Below are positions 36,038 through 45,770 of a stretch of DNA of 64,000 bases, piece by piece; position 1 is the stretch's first letter; every line of letters starts with the position of its first letter. A program made the translations under genes and the position numbers. The DNA is from Prauserella salsuginis (GTDB lineage Bacteria > Actinomycetota > Actinomycetes > Mycobacteriales > Pseudonocardiaceae), in assembly GCF_024648885.1 (NCBI RefSeq), contig NZ_JANBBF010000008.1, positions 1,072,178 to 1,136,177 on the forward strand, in the 5' to 3' direction. Below the pieces are notes generated by a model that was not told where the DNA came from, made no database searches, and saw only the letters and a list, made by a program, of their open reading frames with translations.

Positions 36038-37612
36038 TCACACCTCCTGAACTCCTGGCCTGCCGTTCTCGACGACGAACCCGGCCAGCGTGCTCACCGG
36101 CGCGCCGCGCCGCGTGACGTACGGCACCGCGCGGTAGTCGGCGCGGTAACTGTCGCGGTCGACCGTGCAGCGCACGTAGCCGCGCCGCTGGTTGTAGAAC
36201 TTCATGTGCGGGTTGGCGGCCAGCCACTGCTCACCACGCCGGTCCGTGTCGGCGCCGTCGCCGCCCGAGCTGATCGACGTGCCGAGGAACTCCGCACCCA
36301 CCGTGGGCGACTCCGGATCGGCGAAGTCCTGCTTCAGATCGGCGGCCATGCTGCAGTGGGCGTCGCCCGTGATCACGACCATGTTCTCGACGCCCCGTTC
36401 GACGACACCGTCGAACAGGCGCTGCCGGGCCGGTTCGTAGCCGTTCCAGTTGTCCATCGGCAGTCGCAGGCCCTCGCCGGGGTCGCGGTCGGCCCTGGCC
36501 ATCACCGTCTGCTGGGCGAGGATGTTCCACCGCGCCGTCGAGGAACCGAGGCCGTCGAGCAGCCACCGTTCCTGCTCCGCGCCGAGCATGCTGCGGTCGG
36601 GATCCTGCGCCTCCGGCGAGTTCCGGTCGACCTGGTCGCTGCGGTACTGCCGGCCGTCGAGCACGTTGAACTCGGCCAGCGCGCCGAACCGCAACCGCCG
36701 GTAGATCCGCATGTCCGGGCCCTTCGGCACCGACGAGCGCCGCAACGGCAGGTGCTCGTAGTAGGCCTGGTAGGCCGCGGCGCGGCGGACGAGAAAGTCG
36801 CCGGGGGCGACGCCGTCGTGCTGGGAGATCTCGTCCGCGTAGTTGTTCTCGACCTCGTGGTCGTCCCAGGTCACGATCCACGGGAAGGCCGCGTGCGACC
36901 GCTGCAGGTCGGGGTCGGTCCGGTACTGGGCGTGCCGGATGCGGTAGTCCGCCAGCGAGTGGACCTCGTGTGCGGGCGCGTGCGCACGGCCGATGTTCCC
37001 GGTCGCGCCGCCCTCGTAGATGTAGTCGCCGAGGTGCACCACCGCGCGCAGGTCCTCGTCGGCGAGGTGGCGGTGTGCCGTGTAGTAGCCGGCCGGATAG
37101 TTCTGGCAGGACACGAACGCGAACGCCAGCCGGTCGAGGTTCGCGGCGGCCGTGGGGGCTGTGCGGGTCCGCCCGACGGGGCTGATCTCGCCGCCCGCCC
37201 GGAACCGGTAGAAGTACTCGCGGTCCGGCCGCAGCGTGTCGACCTCGACGTGGACCGAGTGACCCAGTTCCGCTGTGGCGTTGGCCACGCCGTGGGCGAC
37301 CCGTCTGGAGAAACGCTCGTCCTCCGCGACCTCCCACCGGACCGGCACCGCGCCCCGACCCCGCATCCCGCCGGAGCCGTCCTCGGCGAGGGGTTCGGGC
37401 GCCAGCCGTGTCCACAGCACCACCCCGCTGGGCAGCGGATCACCGGACGCGACCCCGAGCGCGAACGGGTGGCTCGTGAACCGGGAGCGCTGCGCCGGGG
37501 AGGCCCAGGTCGCTCCGGCCGCCAGCCCGCCCGCAGCCAGTGCGGCGCCCGCCGCGCCGCCGAGTCCCAGAAAGCCGAGTCCCAGAAACCTGCGTCGATC
37601 GAAGCCGTTCAT
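36038..37612 (-). CDS. PhoD-like alkaline phosphatase/phosphodiesterase with Tat signal
   Basis: A 524-residue exported enzyme. The N-terminus has a twin-arginine signal (DRRRFLGLGFLGLGG). A beta-domain (PFALGVASGDPLPSGVVLWT) precedes the metallophosphatase core, with VHLGDYIYEGG, TWDDHEVENN and GDAHCSMAADL supplying metal ligands. PhoD enzymes release phosphate from teichoic acids and phosphodiesters using calcium and iron. GGAGGAGA lies upstream of the ATG. No Pho box was identified by eye. Confidence 0.93.
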   Translation of the reverse strand: MNGFDRRRFLGLGFLGLGGAAGAALAAGGLAAGATWASPAQRSRFTSHPFALGVASGDPLPSGVVLWTRLAPEPLAEDGSGGMRGRGAVPVRWEVAEDERFSRRVAHGVANATAELGHSVHVEVDTLRPDREYFYRFRAGGEISPVGRTRTAPTAAANLDRLAFAFVSCQNYPAGYYTAHRHLADEDLRAVVHLGDYIYEGGATGNIGRAHAPAHEVHSLADYRIRHAQYRTDPDLQRSHAAFPWIVTWDDHEVENNYADEISQHDGVAPGDFLVRRAAAYQAYYEHLPLRRSSVPKGPDMRIYRRLRFGALAEFNVLDGRQYRSDQVDRNSPEAQDPDRSMLGAEQERWLLDGLGSSTARWNILAQQTVMARADRDPGEGLRLPMDNWNGYEPARQRLFDGVVERGVENMVVITGDAHCSMAADLKQDFADPESPTVGAEFLGTSISSGGDGADTDRRGEQWLAANPHMKFYNQRRGYVRCTVDRDSYRADYRAVPYVTRRGAPVSTLAGFVVENGRPGVQEV

Positions 37613-37856
37613 GACGTCTCCTCCGTCGTGTTCACCGATCGGAGGGACAAGTCATCAGGCCGACCTGATCACGGAATGGCCGGTCGCGGTCGCTCGTATG
37701 GAATGCATCGGGCGACCCGCTGAACAGCACCCTGAACAGCACGACCCGGCAGCACCGCTGAACAGAGACCACCCAAGGAACCACCGGACAGCACCGCCGA
37801 ACAGGCCTGCCGTCCGGGCGCGCAGGCAGCCGCGCCGAGCACCGGAGCGTTGCGCC

Positions 37857-38219
37857 TCACGCGTCGCGTTCGGCCTCTCGCCTGCGCCGCTCCAGGATCT
37901 TCTGGCGCTTCGTGTAGTCGCGCATGCGCTGCGGATATCCGGTGCGTTCCACCTCGTACACCGGGATCGAGCGCTTGCTGCCGAAGTCCTGCGCCTGCCC
38001 CAGACTGCCGATACGCCTGCGGGTCCACTCACCGTCGTGCGCGACCAGCACGACCGTCGTCTCGGTGACGTTCGTCCTGGGCTCCACGTACGCCTCGACC
38101 CCACGCCGCTGCGACGCCCACGCGTCCAGATGGGCCGTGTCGGCGTCGCTCGCCCCACGCAACGTCCCGGGCCGCTGTTTCCCACCGCGCTTGCTCCGCA
38201 GCCGGTCGAACAGCCCCAC
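37857..38219 (-). CDS. conserved hypothetical basic protein
   Basis: A 120-residue protein that starts GLFDRLRSKRGGKQ and ends in a strongly basic helix (RMRDYTKRQKILERRRREAE). The middle has a small beta-rich segment (TTVVLVAHDGEWTRRRIGS). I recognise no family. GGAGAGG 8 nt before the GTG selects this start over an in-frame ATG 36 nt upstream. It is divergent from lpdA. Confidence 0.65.
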   Translation of the reverse strand: MGLFDRLRSKRGGKQRPGTLRGASDADTAHLDAWASQRRGVEAYVEPRTNVTETTVVLVAHDGEWTRRRIGSLGQAQDFGSKRSIPVYEVERTGYPQRMRDYTKRQKILERRRREAERDA

Positions 38220-38478
38220 GTCGATCACCTCTCCAGGTTCGCCTCCGACGATCATTGTCCCTTATTTCCGAACTCGTGGGACAGCCTCACCGACCACACT
38301 TCGCGCCTCCCAGGCACGAAGTGACAGGATGTGGCATGACAAGCGCGCGCGTGCGCGCGTGCGTACACCACAGACACCCTCTGGGAGGCCGCGTGGACAG
38401 CCGACGCGCCACAGCGCCGCGTAGTGTTCACAGGGCCGACCGGGTGCCGGAGGAAACCTGCGCGAGGGAGTTGGACAA

Positions 38479-39852
38479 GTGAGCGACGCTGAAGCCGACC
38501 TGGTGATCCTGGGTGGCGGATCGGGCGGTTACGCCGCGGCCTTCCGGGCCGCCGAACTGGGCATGTCCGTCACGCTGATCGAGAAGGACAAGCTGGGCGG
38601 CACCTGCTTGCATCGAGGGTGCATCCCGACCAAGGCGCTGCTGCACGCCGCCGAGGTCGCCGATTCGGCCCGCGAAGGCGAGCAGTTCGGCGTGAAGACC
38701 ACCCTCGAGGGCGTCGACATGGCCGGGGTCCACAAGTACAAGGACGGCATCGTCACCCGGCTGTACAAGGGTCTGCAGGGGCTGGCCAAGGCCCACAAGG
38801 TCACCTTCGTCGAAGGCTCGGGAACCTACGTCGGCGGCACCACCGTCGAGGTCGACGGCACCCGCTACACCGGCAAGAACATCATCCTGGCGACCGGTTC
38901 GTACTCGAAGACGCTGCCGGGCCTGGAGCTCGGCGGGCGGATCATCGCCAGCGAGGAAGCCCTCCAGCTCGACTACGTGCCGAAGAAGGCGATCGTGCTG
39001 GGCGGCGGCGTCATCGGCGTCGAGTTCGCCAGCGTGTGGGCGTCCTTCGGCACCGACGTGACGATCGTCGAGGCCCTGCCGCGGCTCGTGCCCAACGAGG
39101 ACGAGTTCGCCTCCAAGCAGCTCGAGCGCGCCTTCCGCCGCCGCAAGATCGGCTACAAGACGGGCGTGAAGTTCACCGAGGCCAAGCAGGACGACAGCGG
39201 CGTCACGGTGACCCTCGAGTCCGGCGAGACGCTCGAGGCCGACGTGCTGCTGGTCGCCGTCGGCCGCGGGCCCAACACCGCGGGCCACGGCTACGAGGAG
39301 GCGGGCGTCCAGCTCGACCGCGGGTTCGTCGTCACCGACGAGCGCCTGCGCACGAGCAACCCGAACGTCTACGCCGTCGGCGACATCGTCCCGGGCCTGC
39401 AGCTGGCCCACCGCGGTTTCCAGCAGGGCGTGTTCGTCGCCGAGGAGATCGCCGGACTCAACCCGTCGCCGATCGACGAGGACGGCATCCCGCGGGTGAC
39501 GTACTCGCACCCCGAGGTCGCCTCCGTTGGCCTCACCGAGGCCGCCGCCAAGGAGCAGTACGGCGCCGAGGTCGAGGCGTTCACCTACGACCTCGGCGGC
39601 AACGGCAAGAGCCAGATCCTCAAGACCTCCGGCGCGGTGAAGCTGGTCAAGGCGCCGGACGGACCGGTCGTGGGGCTGCACCTCGTGGGCGACCGCGTCG
39701 GCGAACTCATCGGCGAGGCGCAGCTGATCTACAACTGGGAGGCCTTCCCCGAGGACGTCGCTCCGCTGATCCACGCCCACCCGACCCAGTCCGAGGCGCT
39801 CGGCGAGGCACATCTCGCACTCGCGGGCAAGCCGTTGCACGTCCACGGCTGA
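38479..39852 (+). CDS. lpdA: dihydrolipoamide dehydrogenase (E3)
   Basis: A 457-residue flavoprotein that reoxidises lipoyl groups with NAD+. FAD-binding ILGGGSGGYAAA, the redox-active disulfide GGTCLHRGCIPTK, NAD-binding GGGVIGVEFAS and the C-terminal His-Glu pair (HAHPTQSEALGEA) are all present. It adjoins the two-lipoyl E2, so it serves the housekeeping 2-oxoacid complexes, and it could also serve the E3-less E1/E2 operon at 19505-22955. Start is GTG with a GAGGGAG site upstream. Confidence 0.96.
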   Translation: MSDAEADLVILGGGSGGYAAAFRAAELGMSVTLIEKDKLGGTCLHRGCIPTKALLHAAEVADSAREGEQFGVKTTLEGVDMAGVHKYKDGIVTRLYKGLQGLAKAHKVTFVEGSGTYVGGTTVEVDGTRYTGKNIILATGSYSKTLPGLELGGRIIASEEALQLDYVPKKAIVLGGGVIGVEFASVWASFGTDVTIVEALPRLVPNEDEFASKQLERAFRRRKIGYKTGVKFTEAKQDDSGVTVTLESGETLEADVLLVAVGRGPNTAGHGYEEAGVQLDRGFVVTDERLRTSNPNVYAVGDIVPGLQLAHRGFQQGVFVAEEIAGLNPSPIDEDGIPRVTYSHPEVASVGLTEAAAKEQYGAEVEAFTYDLGGNGKSQILKTSGAVKLVKAPDGPVVGLHLVGDRVGELIGEAQLIYNWEAFPEDVAPLIHAHPTQSEALGEAHLALAGKPLHVHG

Positions 39853-39909
39853 CGCCCCGGCTCGCACCCAAGACCAACATCGACAACGAACCAAGGGAGT
39901 CAGCAAACG

Positions 39910-41736
39910 ATGGCGTACTCCGTCACATTGCCGGAGCTCGGGGAAAGCGTCACGGAGGGCACTGTCACCCGGTGGCTGAAGCAGGAGGGTGAGTCGGTCG
40001 CGGTCGACGAGCCGTTGCTGGAGATCAGCACCGACAAGGTCGACACCGAGGTCCCTTCGCCCGTCGCAGGTACGGTCCAGAAGATCATCGCCAAGGAGGA
40101 CGACACCGTCGAGGTCGGCGGCGAGCTGGCGTTGGTCGACGACGGCTCCGGTGGCGGCGAGTCGGCACCCGCTGCGCCGGCCGCGCCCGCGGAGTCGGCA
40201 CCCGCAGCGTCGCCCGCACCCGCCGAGTCCGCACCTGCCGAGTCCGCTCCGGCGGCAGCCCCGGAACCCGCCGCTGCGCCCGCGGCTGCTTCCGGTGGCT
40301 CCGCATCCGGCAGCCCGGTAACCCTGCCCGAACTGGGCGAGAGCGTCACCGAGGGCACCGTCACCCGGTGGCTCAAGCAGGTCGGCGACACCGTCGAGGT
40401 GGACGAGCCGCTGCTCGAGATCTCCACGGACAAGGTCGACACCGAGGTGCCCTCACCGGTCGCCGGCACGCTGTTGGAGATCTCGGCTGGCGAGGACACG
40501 ACCGTCGAGGTCGGCGGTCAGCTCGCGGTGATCGGCTCGGCCGACGCGGCACCGTCCGCACCGGCTCCCGCATCCACGCCGACGCCGGAGCCCGCGCCGG
40601 AGCCCGAACCGGCCCCGGCACCGCAGCAGGAGGCTCCCGCCCCTGCCGCACAGCAGGCCCCGAGCGCCCCAGCCCAGCAGGCGCCCGCCCAGCAGGCTCC
40701 GGCCCAGCAGGCTCAGGCACCCGCCGCGCCGGCGCAGTCCGCACCGGCTCCGGCACAGGGTGACGGCGGTGGCACGCCGTACGTGACGCCGCTGGTGCGC
40801 AAGCTCGCCGCCGAGCACGGCATCGACCTGTCGACCCTGACCGGTTCGGGTGTCGGCGGCCGTATCCGCAAGCAGGACGTACTCGCCGCCGTCGACGCGA
40901 AGCAGCAGCAGGCCCCGGCCGCCGCGCCGGCCGGATCGACGGCCCCGGCGGCGCAGGCCGCACCGTCGAAGCCCGCCGCTGCGGCGCCGGTCTCCGACGC
41001 GGAGAAGGCCGCACTGCGCGGCACCGTGCAGAAGGCCAACCGGATCCGCCAGATCACCGCGGAGAAGACCAAGGAGTCGCTGCAGGTCTCGGCGCAGCTC
41101 ACGCAGGTGCACGAGGTCGACGTCAGCAAGATCGCCAAGCTGCGTCAGCGCGCCAAGTCGGCGTTCCGCGAGCGCGAAGGTGTGAACCTGACGTTCCTGC
41201 CGTTCTTCGCCAAGGCCACGGTCGAGGCGCTGAAGCAGCACCCGAACGTCAACGCCTCCTACAACGAGGAGACGAAGGAGATCACCTACCACGGCTCGAT
41301 CAACCTCGGCGTCGCCGTGGACACCGAGCGTGGGCTGCTGTCGGTGGTCATCCACGACGCCGGTGAGCTGAGCCTGTCCGGCCTGGCCCACCGCATCGCG
41401 GACCTGGCCGAGCGGGCGCGCACCAACAAGGTCACGCCGGACGAGCTCACCGGTGGCACGTTCACGATCACGAACATCGGCAGCAACGGTGCCCTGTTCG
41501 ACACGCCGATCATCGTGCAGCCGCAGTCGGGCATGCTCGGCACCGGCGCGGTCGTCAAGCGCCCGGTCGTGGTGGCCGACGAGGACGGCAACGACACGAT
41601 CGCCGTGCGGTCGATGTCGTACCTGCCGCTGACCTACGACCACCGGCTGATCGACGGTGCCGACGCGGGCCGCTTCGTGACGACGATCAAGCAGCGTCTC
41701 GAGGACGGCAACTTCGAGGACGAGCTGGGCCTCTGA
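39910..41736 (+). CDS. sucB: dihydrolipoamide acyltransferase (E2) with two lipoyl domains
   Basis: A 608-residue E2 of the housekeeping pyruvate/2-oxoglutarate dehydrogenase system. Two near-identical lipoyl domains (about residues 3-78 and 138-212, each with [14 protein letters not shown]) are joined by Ala/Pro/Gln-rich linkers rich in [12 protein letters not shown] repeats. A subunit-binding domain ([19 protein letters not shown]) and a catalytic core ending in [12 protein letters not shown] follow. In mycobacteria the matching gene, dlaT (annotated sucB), serves pyruvate dehydrogenase and peroxynitrite defence. AAGGGAG precedes the ATG. Two hairpins follow the gene. Confidence 0.95.
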   Translation: MAYSVTLPELGESVTEGTVTRWLKQEGESVAVDEPLLEISTDKVDTEVPSPVAGTVQKIIAKEDDTVEVGGELALVDDGSGGGESAPAAPAAPAESAPAASPAPAESAPAESAPAAAPEPAAAPAAASGGSASGSPVTLPELGESVTEGTVTRWLKQVGDTVEVDEPLLEISTDKVDTEVPSPVAGTLLEISAGEDTTVEVGGQLAVIGSADAAPSAPAPASTPTPEPAPEPEPAPAPQQEAPAPAAQQAPSAPAQQAPAQQAPAQQAQAPAAPAQSAPAPAQGDGGGTPYVTPLVRKLAAEHGIDLSTLTGSGVGGRIRKQDVLAAVDAKQQQAPAAAPAGSTAPAAQAAPSKPAAAAPVSDAEKAALRGTVQKANRIRQITAEKTKESLQVSAQLTQVHEVDVSKIAKLRQRAKSAFREREGVNLTFLPFFAKATVEALKQHPNVNASYNEETKEITYHGSINLGVAVDTERGLLSVVIHDAGELSLSGLAHRIADLAERARTNKVTPDELTGGTFTITNIGSNGALFDTPIIVQPQSGMLGTGAVVKRPVVVADEDGNDTIAVRSMSYLPLTYDHRLIDGADAGRFVTTIKQRLEDGNFEDELGL

Positions 41737-41740
41737 CACC

Positions 41741-41771
41741 GGTTGTCCCCGGCGCCGCGCCGGGGACAACC
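41741..41771 (+). terminator. first terminator hairpin after the E2 gene
   Basis: A 14-bp perfect stem with a 3-nt loop, starting 4 nt after the stop codon. Confidence 0.85.
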
Positions 41772-41782
41772 CGATCGGGCAT

Positions 41783-41846
41783 GCACCGATCGGTCAGTGC
41801 ACAAATCGGCCGGAGCACAAATCGGCCGGAGCACCAATCGTCCGGG
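41783..41846. repeat. 16-bp tandem repeat, 4 copies
   Basis: Units of the form gcacaaatcggccgga follow each other four times, two of them identical. The array lies between the two hairpins after the E2 gene. Confidence 0.8.
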
Positions 41847-41880
41847 GCACAACTGCAGAATCGGGCGTGAGCCCGTAACC

Positions 41881-41930
41881 GAATCGAGGGTCTGAACCCG
41901 GTGCCGCCATCGGGTTCAGACCCTCGATTC
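41881..41930. terminator. second hairpin after the E2 gene
   Basis: A perfect 19-bp stem (41881-41899 with 41912-41930) with a 12-nt loop. It could act as a backup terminator or insulator before the next gene's promoter. Confidence 0.75.
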
Positions 41931-42069
41931 ATCGTCGCGCCGGATGATGCGACGTCGAGGGTTGAGCGCATTCCGCGCGGCTCCGGTACGCCGGCGCGGT
42001 GAGAACGACGTGACGTCCTCGACCACGCCCGTCCGTAGCGACAGCGGCGCGGCGGGGGCGCATCACCGA

Positions 42070-42075
42070 TAGGGT
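42070..42075 (+). promoter_or_regulatory. -10 box TAGGGT, 8 nt before the epimerase gene
   Basis: TAGGGT followed by 8 nt and ATG; no ribosome-binding site is seen. Confidence 0.45.
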
Positions 42076-42083
42076 GGGGCGTT

Positions 42084-42971
42084 ATGCGAGTCATGGTCGC
42101 GGGTTCGAGCGGACTGCTGGGCGGGGCGCTGGTCACGCGGCTGCGCACGGCCGGACACGACGTGCTGCGGCTGGTCCGGCGCACCCCGCGGGCCGCCGAC
42201 GAACGGGGCTGGGAGCCACCCGCAGGACGGATCGACGACGGCGCGTTCGACGGTGTCGACGCCGTGGTGAACCTGTGCGGCGCGCCGCTGGCGTCCAGCC
42301 GCTGGAGCGACGCCCGGAAACAGCACCTCGTCGACAGCCGTGTCGAGCCCACGGAGGTCATCGCCGAGACCGTAGCCCGTCACGGGATTCCGGTGCTGCT
42401 CAATGCCTCCGGGATCAACGTCTACGGCGACACCGGCGACCGCGAGGTGGACGAAACCGCGCCGACCGGATCCGGTTTTCTCGCCGACCTCTGCCGCGAG
42501 TGGGAGTCCGCCACCGAGCCGGCGGTGCGCGCGGGCGCCCGCGTCGTGCTGCTGCGCACGTCCCCCGTGTTGTCGTCCACCGGCGGACTGCTGGCCCCGC
42601 TGCGCACGCTGTTCCGACTGGGCCTCGGTGGCAAGCTCGGTGACGGCAAGCAGTACTTCCCGTGGATCGGGCTCGACGACCACGTCGCCGCGATGGAGTG
42701 GCTGCTGCGCGGCGCCGGAGTGTCCGGCCCCGTGAACCTGACCGCGCCCGAACCGGTCACCAACGCCGAGTTCACCCGAGCTCTGGGCGAGGCGCTTCGC
42801 CGTCCGACACCGTGGCGCGTGCCGGGCTTCGCGCTGCGGACCGTGCTCGGCGAAGCGGCCGACGAGATGCTGCTGTCGGGCCCCCGTGCCGTGCCGTCCC
42901 GACTGCCCGAGGCGGGATTCACGTTCAGCCACCCACGCATCGACCAGGCGCTGGCCGCAGTCACCCGATGA
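42084..42971 (+). CDS. TIGR01777-family NAD(P)-binding epimerase-like protein
   Basis: A 295-residue short-chain-dehydrogenase-like protein of the TIGR01777 family. GSSGLLGGALVTRL binds the dinucleotide; NASGINVYGD and the C-terminal DUF1731-type tail (RLPEAGFTFSHPRIDQAL) are family features. Its biochemical role is not established. It lies between the E2 gene and lipB exactly as Rv2216 does. Confidence 0.92.
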   Translation: MRVMVAGSSGLLGGALVTRLRTAGHDVLRLVRRTPRAADERGWEPPAGRIDDGAFDGVDAVVNLCGAPLASSRWSDARKQHLVDSRVEPTEVIAETVARHGIPVLLNASGINVYGDTGDREVDETAPTGSGFLADLCREWESATEPAVRAGARVVLLRTSPVLSSTGGLLAPLRTLFRLGLGGKLGDGKQYFPWIGLDDHVAAMEWLLRGAGVSGPVNLTAPEPVTNAEFTRALGEALRRPTPWRVPGFALRTVLGEAADEMLLSGPRAVPSRLPEAGFTFSHPRIDQALAAVTR

Positions 42972-42983
42972 CGTTCCGATGCC

Positions 42984-43661
42984 ATGCCCGGACCGCCCAC
43001 GTCGACGCGCAGGCCGCACCCGGGGACGGGCCGTACCCGGCTGACGAGCACCGGCCTCGCGTTGCTGGTGCTGTTCACCGCGCTCGGCCTCGTCGCCCGT
43101 GACGGCACGGGCGTCGATCGCGCGCTGACCGAAGGCCTGCACGGCGTGTGGCGCACCACGGCCGGTGACGTCGCGGCGGTCGTCGGCATGGTGCTGGGCC
43201 CGGTTCTGCCCCTCCTGCTGGCCGCCGCCCTCGTCGTGGCCGCGCTGCGGTACCGCCGGTCCGATCCATACCTCGCGGGCCTGCTGGTACGTGTCCTCGT
43301 CGTGCTCGGCGCATGTCGCATGGTCAGCGCCGTGGCGAAACCGCTGTTCGCGCGCGACCGGCCCCGGCAGTTCCCGGACTGGGCCTTTCCCAGCGGACAC
43401 GTCACCTCGGTGGCGGCGACCGGGTTCGCCGTCTGGCTGCTGACGGCGTGGGTGGCGCCGCAGCTGCGCCGCCGGGCTGCCGCCACGGCCGGCGTCGCCG
43501 TCGCGGTGTGCGCGGCGAGCCGCATCGTGCTGGAGGTGCACTGGCTGACCGACACGGTGGGCGCGGTCGTCGGCGTCGCCGGTGCCGGCCTGGTGACGAC
43601 GGTGGCGCTGCGACTGACGCCGGTCCCGCCACGAAGGCCGGGAGTAGAGTCGGCTCCGTGA
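42984..43661 (+). CDS. PAP2-family membrane phosphatase
   Basis: A 225-residue protein with about five membrane helices and the three phosphatase motifs: [17 protein letters not shown] and [12 protein letters not shown]. Such enzymes remove phosphate from lipid phosphates such as phosphatidic acid or polyprenyl diphosphate. It begins 12 nt after the epimerase stop and its TGA overlaps the GTG of lipB by 4 nt. The N-terminal 20 residues are Pro/Arg-rich and may be over-called. Confidence 0.92.
   Translation: MPGPPTSTRRPHPGTGRTRLTSTGLALLVLFTALGLVARDGTGVDRALTEGLHGVWRTTAGDVAAVVGMVLGPVLPLLLAAALVVAALRYRRSDPYLAGLLVRVLVVLGACRMVSAVAKPLFARDRPRQFPDWAFPSGHVTSVAATGFAVWLLTAWVAPQLRRRAAATAGVAVAVCAASRIVLEVHWLTDTVGAVVGVAGAGLVTTVALRLTPVPPRRPGVESAP
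43645..43650 (+). promoter_or_regulatory. -10 box TAGAGT inside the PAP2 gene end, 7 nt before lipB
   Basis: TAGAGT lies in the last codons of the upstream gene and is followed by 7 nt and GTG, giving lipB a possible leaderless promoter besides read-through. Confidence 0.45.
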
Positions 43662-44401
43662 CTGCGAACGCGAACCTTTCCTGCCGCACCGCTTCCGACC
43701 CGGTCGACGTGCGGGAGATCGGCACGATCGACTACCTCGAGGCGTGGGAACTGCAGCGCAAGTACGCCGACGCCCGCGCCGACGAAACCGGTCCGGACAC
43801 GATGCTGCTGCTGCAGCACCCGTCGGTGTACACGGCGGGCAAACGCACCCAGCCCGAGGACCGGCCGACCGACGGCACGCCGGTGATCGACGTCGACCGC
43901 GGCGGCCGGATCACCTGGCACGGGCCGGGACAGCTCGTCGGCTACCCGCTCGTGAAGCTGGCCGACCCGGTCGACGTGGTGCAGTACGTCCGCCGGGTCG
44001 AGGAGGCCCTCATCCACGTGTGCGAGACCTTCGGTGTGCACACGGGCCGTGTCGACGGCCGCAGCGGCGTGTGGCTGCCGGCCGACGACCGCGGCCCGGA
44101 ACGCAAGATCGCCGCGATCGGCATCCGCGTGCAGCGCGGGGTGACCATGCACGGATTCGAGCTCAACTGCAACGCCGACCTCAGCGCGTTCGACCGGATC
44201 GTGCCGTGCGGCATCAGCGACGCGGGCACGACGTCGCTGTCGAAGGAGCTCGGCCGTGACGTGCCGGTCGCCGAGGCGTTGCCGTACGCGCGCGATGCGG
44301 TGCTGGCGGCGCTCGACGGTGAGTTGCCGGTGAGCGACGACCGCTGGCTCCCCCGCCAGCAGCCATCCGCCCCCGGCGTCACGTTCGCCCTCCAGAACTG
44401 A
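43658..44401 (+). CDS. lipB: lipoyl(octanoyl) transferase
   Basis: A 247-residue enzyme that moves octanoate from acyl carrier protein to the lipoyl lysines of E2 and Gcv[19 protein letters not shown] and the catalytic Lys/Cys region ([20 protein letters not shown], then [10 protein letters not shown]) are intact. Together with lipA it lipoylates the two E2 proteins in this window. It ends just before a long hairpin. Confidence 0.95.
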   Translation: MTANANLSCRTASDPVDVREIGTIDYLEAWELQRKYADARADETGPDTMLLLQHPSVYTAGKRTQPEDRPTDGTPVIDVDRGGRITWHGPGQLVGYPLVKLADPVDVVQYVRRVEEALIHVCETFGVHTGRVDGRSGVWLPADDRGPERKIAAIGIRVQRGVTMHGFELNCNADLSAFDRIVPCGISDAGTTSLSKELGRDVPVAEALPYARDAVLAALDGELPVSDDRWLPRQQPSAPGVTFALQN

Positions 44402-44404
44402 GAA

Positions 44405-44459
44405 TGCCCCCAAGGGCACTTTGGTTGCGTTGAGTGCAACTAAAGTGCCCCTGGGGGCA
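44405..44459. terminator. long hairpin between lipB and the LLM oxidoreductase gene
   Basis: Two 24-nt arms (44405-44428 and 44436-44459) pair with one mismatch and one G-U. The outer part reads tgccccca...tgggggca. It lies between convergent genes. Confidence 0.85.
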
Positions 44460-44489
44460 GTCCGGTACCCCACCCATCGTCGCGGGTGC

Positions 44490-45422
44490 TCAGTCGAGCT
44501 GGCGGGCGACCTCGGAGCCGATGAGTTCGAGGTGGTCGAGGTCCGACAGGTCGAGGACCTGCAGGTACAGCCGCGACACGCCGGTCTTCTCACGCCAGTG
44601 GCCGATCGTGTCGACGACCTCGGCGGGTGTGCCGGCGAGGCCGTTCTGCTTCAGTTCCGGCACCTCGCGCCCGATGGCGTTCGCACGCCGGGAGATCTCG
44701 GCCTCGTCGCGTCCGACGGCCACGACGAGTGCGGCGGACCGGCGGACCGGCGTGGTGCGACCGGCTTCCTTCGCGGCCACGTCGACGCGTTCGAACTGCG
44801 CCGCCGCCGACTCGGCGTCCATGAACGGGGTGTTGAACTCGTCGGCGTAGCGCGCCGCGAGCGCGGGCGTGCGCTTCTTGCCACCGCCGCCGAGGATCAC
44901 CGGCGGGTGCGGTCGCTGCGCCGGCTTCGGCAGGCCGGGGGCGCCGTCGAGCGTGTAGTGGTCGCCGGAGAACGAGAACGTCTCCCCTTCGGGTGTGTCC
45001 CACAGGCCGGTGATGACAGCCAGCTGCTCGGTGTAGCGGTCGAACAGTGTCTTCGTGGGCGGCAGGTCGATGCCGTAGGCGGTGTGCTCGTCGGCGTACC
45101 AGCCGGAGCCGAAACCGAAGTCGATGCGGCCGCCGGACATGCGGTCGGCCTGCGCCACGGAGATCGCCAGCACGGAGGGATGCCGGAACGTCGCCGCAGT
45201 GACGAGCGTGCCCAGCCGGATGGTCGAGGTCTCACGGGCTAGACCTGCGAGTGTGAGCCACGCGTCGGTCGGCCCCGGGAGGCCGGACGCGTCACCCATC
45301 TTCAGGTAGTGGTCGGAGCGGAAGAACGCGCCGAAGCCGTTGTCCTCGGTTGCCTTCGCGACCCGGAGGAGGTCCTCGTAGTCGGCGCCTTGCTGGGGTT
45401 CGGTGAAGATCCTGAGTTCCAC
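44490..45422 (-). CDS. LLM-class F420-dependent oxidoreductase
   Basis: A 310-residue luciferase-like TIM barrel of the coenzyme F420 group. FGAFFRSDHYLKMG near the N-terminus, SGGRIDFGFGSGWYADEH and PPVILGGGGKKRTPALAARYAD are characteristic. It probably carries out a hydride transfer with F420; the substrate is unknown. Start is GTG with TAGTCT 7 nt upstream. Confidence 0.92.
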   Translation of the reverse strand: MELRIFTEPQQGADYEDLLRVAKATEDNGFGAFFRSDHYLKMGDASGLPGPTDAWLTLAGLARETSTIRLGTLVTAATFRHPSVLAISVAQADRMSGGRIDFGFGSGWYADEHTAYGIDLPPTKTLFDRYTEQLAVITGLWDTPEGETFSFSGDHYTLDGAPGLPKPAQRPHPPVILGGGGKKRTPALAARYADEFNTPFMDAESAAAQFERVDVAAKEAGRTTPVRRSAALVVAVGRDEAEISRRANAIGREVPELKQNGLAGTPAEVVDTIGHWREKTGVSRLYLQVLDLSDLDHLELIGSEVARQLD

Positions 45423-45429
45423 GGTCCAA

Positions 45430-45435
45430 AGACTA
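45430..45435 (-). promoter_or_regulatory. -10 box TAGTCT, 7 nt before the LLM oxidoreductase gene
   Basis: On the minus strand TAGTCT is followed by 7 nt and GTG, and no ribosome-binding site is present. Confidence 0.45.
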
Positions 45436-45437
45436 AG

Positions 45438-45756
45438 AGGTCGCGTGCAGCGCGTCCCTTTGGGCGGCGGCGGGAGACGGGCGGGCTAGAAGGTCGCGCG
45501 CAGCGCGTCCGCTTGGGCGGCGGTGGGAGACGGGCGGGCCGCCGCATCGAGTTCTGGACGCAACACCGCGAGTTCTGCGTTCAGCATCACGAGATCTGCG
45601 CTCAGTACCGTGAGTCACTCAGTACCGTGAGTTCTGCACTCGCCCGTCGCCCAACCACCGCCCCGACGACGCGCTACCGCGCGGCAGCGTCCTCGGCGCG
45701 GTCCCCGGCCTGCCCCCTCGGCGCGGTCCCCGGCCTGCCCCCTCGGCGCGGTCCCC
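45438..45756. repeat. mosaic of four short tandem repeat types
   Basis: The 348-nt gap between the LLM and TetR genes holds no gene. It contains two 50-bp blocks with 53-bp period (45438-45487 and 45491-45540), a degenerate 21-bp series containing cagtaccgtgag (about 45541-45640), and 25-bp units (45691-45715, 45716-45740 and a partial third). The 25-bp units are identical. Confidence 0.75.
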
Positions 45757-45770
45757 TTCGCGCCGGCCGG

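Noticed and set aside
42422..44593. A 723-codon leftward frame opposite the epimerase, PAP2 and lipB genes
   Set aside because: Low-complexity Ser/Thr/Arg composition with no start signals; three genuine genes occupy the other strand.
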